Of a DNA stretch of 64,000 nucleotides, positions 61,716 to 64,000 are shown piece after piece. How positions within the stretch are numbered: position 1 is the first letter of the stretch; every line of letters begins with the position of its first letter. Source of the stretch: Blautia sp. Marseille-P3087 (lineage in GTDB: Bacteria > Bacillota > Clostridia > Lachnospirales > Lachnospiraceae); NCBI RefSeq assembly GCF_900120195.1, contig NZ_LT635539.1, forward strand, positions 1,996,649-2,060,648, read 5' to 3'. The notes under the pieces are model-generated. The model worked only from the letters and a program-made list of their open reading frames with translations. It ran no database searches and was not told the DNA's origin. The translations under genes and the position numbers were made by a program.

Positions 61716-61728
61716 ACAAACTCCGATT
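61716..61728. repeat. Right attachment repeat of the IME
   Basis: ACAAACTCCGATT, 126 bases past the integrase stop; its last base belongs to the stop codon of the EFR1 pseudogene. Confidence 0.8.
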
Positions 61729-62482
61729 TATAGGTACAATTTGTTTTCCTTCCTGCCGGAACAAACCTTCTTCATTTTCAGTCCAGCGATAAAACTGACA
61801 AGCTTACTGTAATTTCGTGCTTTCTTCGGACAGACTGCTACACAGTGCATACAGGAAATGCACTTATCCTTATCGGTCATCTTCGGATTGTCCAACGGAA
61901 TGGCACCTGCCGGGCATTCTTTTACGCACAGACCGCAGGAAGTGCATTTTCCATTTGCAACAGGTTTGAGCGGAACACCACAATATTCTCGATATGGTCT
62001 GTTTCCCGGAAATGCAGGTGTCCTTTGTGCTTCGCTGTTTTGCATAATCTTTGCGGCAAATCCCAGCAATTCCTTTTCATCCTGCTGATCCGGGCGTCCG
62101 GTTCCAAATTGGTGCATCAGGGAATGCTCTGCGACAGCCTCCATTCCTCCGATACATACAAATCCTGATGCCTCCAGAACATCCTGCAATTCCATAGGGT
62201 ATCATCAATCATACGGTTTCCAAATACTGCCACAAGAATTGCCTTCGTACCATCTGCCTTTACTTTGCGGAACATATCCGTTACAACTGATGGAATGCGT
62301 CCACCGTAAGACGGTACAGCAACCAAACATAGATCCTTTTTTTCAAATTTCACCTTCACGAGTTTATCTGGTTCTTTAATTAGATCGATTTTTTCAGCAT
62401 CCAGCTTCGTCCCTTTCGCAACAATATCTGCTACTTTCTCTGTGCCCCCTGTCGGGCTGAAAAATATATTATAAAATCTCAT
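61728..62482 (-). pseudogene. EFR1 flavodoxin/ferredoxin, frameshifted copy
   Basis: A close copy of 38471-39226. A single T is missing after GATGATACCCTA (near 62199), so the N-terminal half runs out of frame (...DDTLWNCRMF) and the C-terminal half reads from another frame with both ferredoxin motifs (CTSCGLCVKECP, CISCMHCVAVCP) intact. Similarity with the other copy stops at the boundary motifs on each side. Confidence 0.92.
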
Positions 62483-62495
62483 AATGCTCCTCCTG

Positions 62496-62508
62496 CTAAT
62501 ACCGATTT
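62496..62508 (-). repeat. Boundary core motif (CTAATACCGATTT)
   Basis: Just upstream of the EFR1 pseudogene ribosome site; left limit of similarity with the copy at 38471. Confidence 0.55.
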
Positions 62509-62530
62509 ATCCAGTTAGGAAAACTGAAAG

Positions 62531-63049
62531 TTATAGTGCTATCTTTTTCCATTTTCTAATCTTAGTTCTAAATGTTCCGAACGGAGCAACCGTGTTAACA
62601 TGTATAAACTTGTATACTTCCCAGACCGCTGTTTTGGTTGCTTCATCGGCCCACTTTCTCATATGGGGCTCGAATAACTCTTCGTCGCTTAATGAGTCAA
62701 TCATTTCATAAATCGAATTAATATTCTCTTTCAGCATATCTTTCAACTCCTGCAACGACAGATAAGCATATGTATCTGTAAACCATTGATATAATTCGCC
62801 AAGCTGATTCCACTTAAAATCATCCGAAGGAGTCTTGACATGAAGACCATTTCTTTCGTCTGCTTCCCATTTAAGAACAAGAGTTGTCCAGCCAACCTGG
62901 TAAGCAAGATTTTCTGCTGGAGTTCTGTCAACTTCCTCAACTCTCTTATCTTTTAATGATTCCGGAATAATATCAAATTCTGAAATGTACTTTGCAAAAC
63001 TTTTGTTTATCTCGTTCTTAAGTTCATCTTTATTCTCGTATGTTCTCAC
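62531..63049 (-). CDS. ClbS/DfsB family protein (DUF1706)
   Basis: 172 residues, four-helix DinB-like bundle: NKSFAKYISEFDIIPESLKD, TPAENLAYQVGWTTLVLKWE and LYQWFTDTYAYLSLQELKDM fit DUF1706. ClbS itself protects against colibactin by hydrolysing it; other members are uncharacterised. The start codon at 63049 is GTG or the ATG context after GAGGAGATAG; the frame and length fit the family. Lies between two boundary motifs. Confidence 0.87.
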   Translation of the reverse strand: MRTYENKDELKNEINKSFAKYISEFDIIPESLKDKRVEEVDRTPAENLAYQVGWTTLVLKWEADERNGLHVKTPSDDFKWNQLGELYQWFTDTYAYLSLQELKDMLKENINSIYEMIDSLSDEELFEPHMRKWADEATKTAVWEVYKFIHVNTVAPFGTFRTKIRKWKKIAL

Positions 63050-63062
63050 TAGTCTATCTCCT

Positions 63063-63075
63063 CAAATACCAATTT
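63063..63075 (-). repeat. Boundary core motif (CAAATAC CAATTT type)
   Basis: CAAATACCAATTT, overlapping the stop codon of the DUF6809-like fragment, at the same place as in the paralogous fragment at 22615. Confidence 0.6.
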
Positions 63076-63200
63076 CACGACATCATTTCTAATACAGATT
63101 TTACCGTACTTTTTAATCTCAGTCCATCCTTTATACCCAGGCGATAGAAAAACTCTTCTGTTTCTGCTCCGCTGGCAAATATTTCATCACAGTACTTCGT
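63075..63200 (-). pseudogene. DUF6809-like fragment
   Basis: KYCDEIFASGAETEEFFYRL, GIKDGLRLKSTVKSVLEMMS and stop; closely related to 22627-22797 but without a start, beginning right after the small HTH gene stop. Confidence 0.7.
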
Positions 63201-63203
63201 TTT

Positions 63204-63380
63204 TTACTGTTCCAAGTTATCGAGCCAGTCATCGAAACTCTTCTTGGAGATGCGATACTTTCCGCCATCCAACTGGATCCACCGGAATTCCTTTTTCTTC
63301 AAAAGGTTATAAATAGTAGGTCTGCTGACTCCTAAGATTTCCTGTAACTCCTGAACTGTATAACATCTTTTCTCTGACAT
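63204..63380 (-). CDS. Small helix-turn-helix protein (excisionase/MerR type)
   Basis: 58 residues: YTVQELQEILGVSRPTIYNL, then EFRWIQLDGGKYRISKKSFD. This is the winged helix of the DNA-binding excisionase family (HTH_17). AAAGAGGATAAAG precedes the ATG. It may regulate itself through the ACGAGT repeats just upstream (63491-63542). Confidence 0.8.
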   Translation of the reverse strand: MSEKRCYTVQELQEILGVSRPTIYNLLKKKEFRWIQLDGGKYRISKKSFDDWLDNLEQ

Positions 63381-63490
63381 TTCTTTATCCTCTTTTCTTT
63401 GAAATATGAAAGAAAAATTATCCCTTCATATAACGAAACGCTCAGAGCATGTTTTACAGTGGTCAAAAGCAAATTTTTTTACTTTTTTTC

Positions 63491-63542
63491 TTACGAGTCT
63501 TCTTGCGAGTTTTTTTAATACGACTCGTAAGAAACTCGTAAC
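63491..63542. promoter_or_regulatory. Four ACGAGT-type repeats
   Basis: TTACGAGTC (63491), TTGCGAGT (63503), GACTCGTAA (63522) and ACTCGTAAC (63534): two in each orientation. They lie upstream of the small HTH gene and look like operator or recombination sites. Nothing else is seen in 63381-63647. Confidence 0.55.
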
Positions 63543-63647
63543 ATTAGATTTCTACATTTTTCCTGAAATTAAGTAAAGAAAAAGAGCATATGGAATTGAA
63601 TCCATACACTCTATGATTTCTTGAACTTTATTTCATTTTTAATTCAA

Positions 63648-63660
63648 CAAACTTGAATTT
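63648..63660 (-). repeat. Boundary core motif (CAAACTTGAATTT)
   Basis: Five bases after the stop codon of the peptidase E gene. Confidence 0.6.
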
Positions 63661-63665
63661 TCAAA

Positions 63666-64000
63666 TTAGTCTTTGCAAATAACCTTTGAACCTTCACCAT
63701 CAATTACAATTCCCTGACGGTTGTTAATTGGGCATAGATTCAAATCCGAAAACTCAGTCATTATTTTCTCGGTAACTTTCTTAAATGGTGCTGTAAGATA
63801 ATGCGGAAGAACATAGAAATCAATCAAATCAAGCCCTGCATCACCTTCTTGTGAGTAGTCCTCTGGCTTTTTATCCATTTGCTCGATATATTGGATGCTT
63901 GGAGCGCATATAATTGCGCCTGCCGACTCGCCGATCATCAATTTTCCATTTGCCAATTCCTTTTTCAGTAGCCCATCAGCTCCCGTTTTACGGAGCTGGT
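63666..64000 (-). CDS. Peptidase E-like (S51 family) protein, partial
   Basis: The last 111 or so codons, running off the window edge. It reads QLRKTGADGLLKKELANGK and then LMIGESAGAIICAPSI with the nucleophile Ser of GESAGA, and DFYVLPHY. S51 peptidases are class I glutamine-amidotransferase-like Ser hydrolases that cleave N-terminal Asp dipeptides. The N-terminus lies outside the window. Confidence 0.85.
   Translation of the reverse strand, partial: QLRKTGADGLLKKELANGKLMIGESAGAIICAPSIQYIEQMDKKPEDYSQEGDAGLDLIDFYVLPHYLTAPFKKVTEKIMTEFSDLNLCPINNRQGIVIDGEGSKVICKD

Larger units (their letters stand above)
54043..61728. mobile_element. Integrative mobilizable element (IME), 7.7 kb
   Basis: Bounded by identical 13-bp direct repeats ACAAACTCCGATT at 54043-54055 and 61716-61728. 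Inside lie integrase, excisionase, XRE regulator, MOBQ relaxase, oriT, a DUF3847-like protein, membrane/coiled-coil proteins and a secreted-protein cargo. CCCTTATT/CCCTTG direct repeats near both ends look like integrase arm sites. The right repeat overlaps the stop of an EFR1 pseudogene. No conjugation machinery is encoded, so it needs a helper. Confidence 0.9.

Noticed and set aside
36641-63660. A classical integron
   Set aside because: No IntI-type integrase with its extra domain and no long folded attC sites were seen; the boundary motif is short, so only a cassette-like, IME-linked process is proposed.
1-64000. tRNA, rRNA genes or CRISPR arrays
   Set aside because: No T-arm/acceptor patterns, rRNA signatures or regularly spaced repeats were noticed on either strand by eye; a dedicated scan was not possible.

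Overview
The window looks like chromosome from a Lachnospiraceae-type Firmicute (Clostridia). Gene content (YesN/LytS two-component pair, AIM24, EFR1-type ferredoxin, DUF1016 nuclease, class M sirtuin, MobA/MobL relaxase), strong GGAGG ribosome sites, A+T-rich spacers and numerous Tn916-type and IS remnants all fit that family. The species cannot be named from sequence alone. Almost all genes lie on the minus strand. No rRNA, tRNA or CRISPR array was seen.

Layout. 0-5 kb: diguanylate cyclase, flavodoxin-type reductase, WYL regulator and a YolD/Y-family polymerase pair. 5-7.2 kb: gene wreckage (DHH, DUF188, VOC and GNAT fragments, a dead IS1182 transposase). 7.3-16.3 kb: a complete sugar-uptake locus (ABC ATPase, permease, binding protein) followed by LytS kinase, YesN regulator, a membrane-anchored sugar-binding sensor and a MATE exporter. 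16.5-35 kb: accessory DNA holding a second, same-order copy of several blocks (DUF188-VOC, acidic EF-hand/HIRAN/33-aa unit, an XRE/MobC 3' end, an acetyltransferase 3' end), plus a large hybrid histidine kinase behind a c-di-GMP-I riboswitch. 35-46 kb: a run of unrelated single genes, many bounded by a short related sequence motif. 46.7-49.5 kb: an FMN-riboswitch operon with a shortened riboflavin-transporter subunit, a flavoprotein-ferredoxin, a class M sirtuin and a macrodomain hydrolase, every junction a 4-base stop/start overlap. 49.5-54 kb: an Rrf2-controlled flavoprotein, and a DXS-like synthase divergent from a LysR regulator. 54.0-61.7 kb: an integrative mobilizable element (IME) with 13-bp direct repeats at both ends, integrase, excisionase, XRE regulator, MOBQ relaxase with a near-textbook oriT, and a secreted-protein cargo. 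61.7-64 kb: further single genes, ending in a partial peptidase E.

The two most interesting points are (i) single genes and duplicated gene copies that begin and end at a 13-14 bp motif (roughly CAAAYTYSRATTT in + orientation) which is also the direct repeat at the ends of the IME, suggesting cassette-like gene capture by an IME-type tyrosine recombinase; and (ii) a protein ADP-ribosylation/de-ADP-ribosylation pair translationally coupled to a flavoprotein under an FMN riboswitch.
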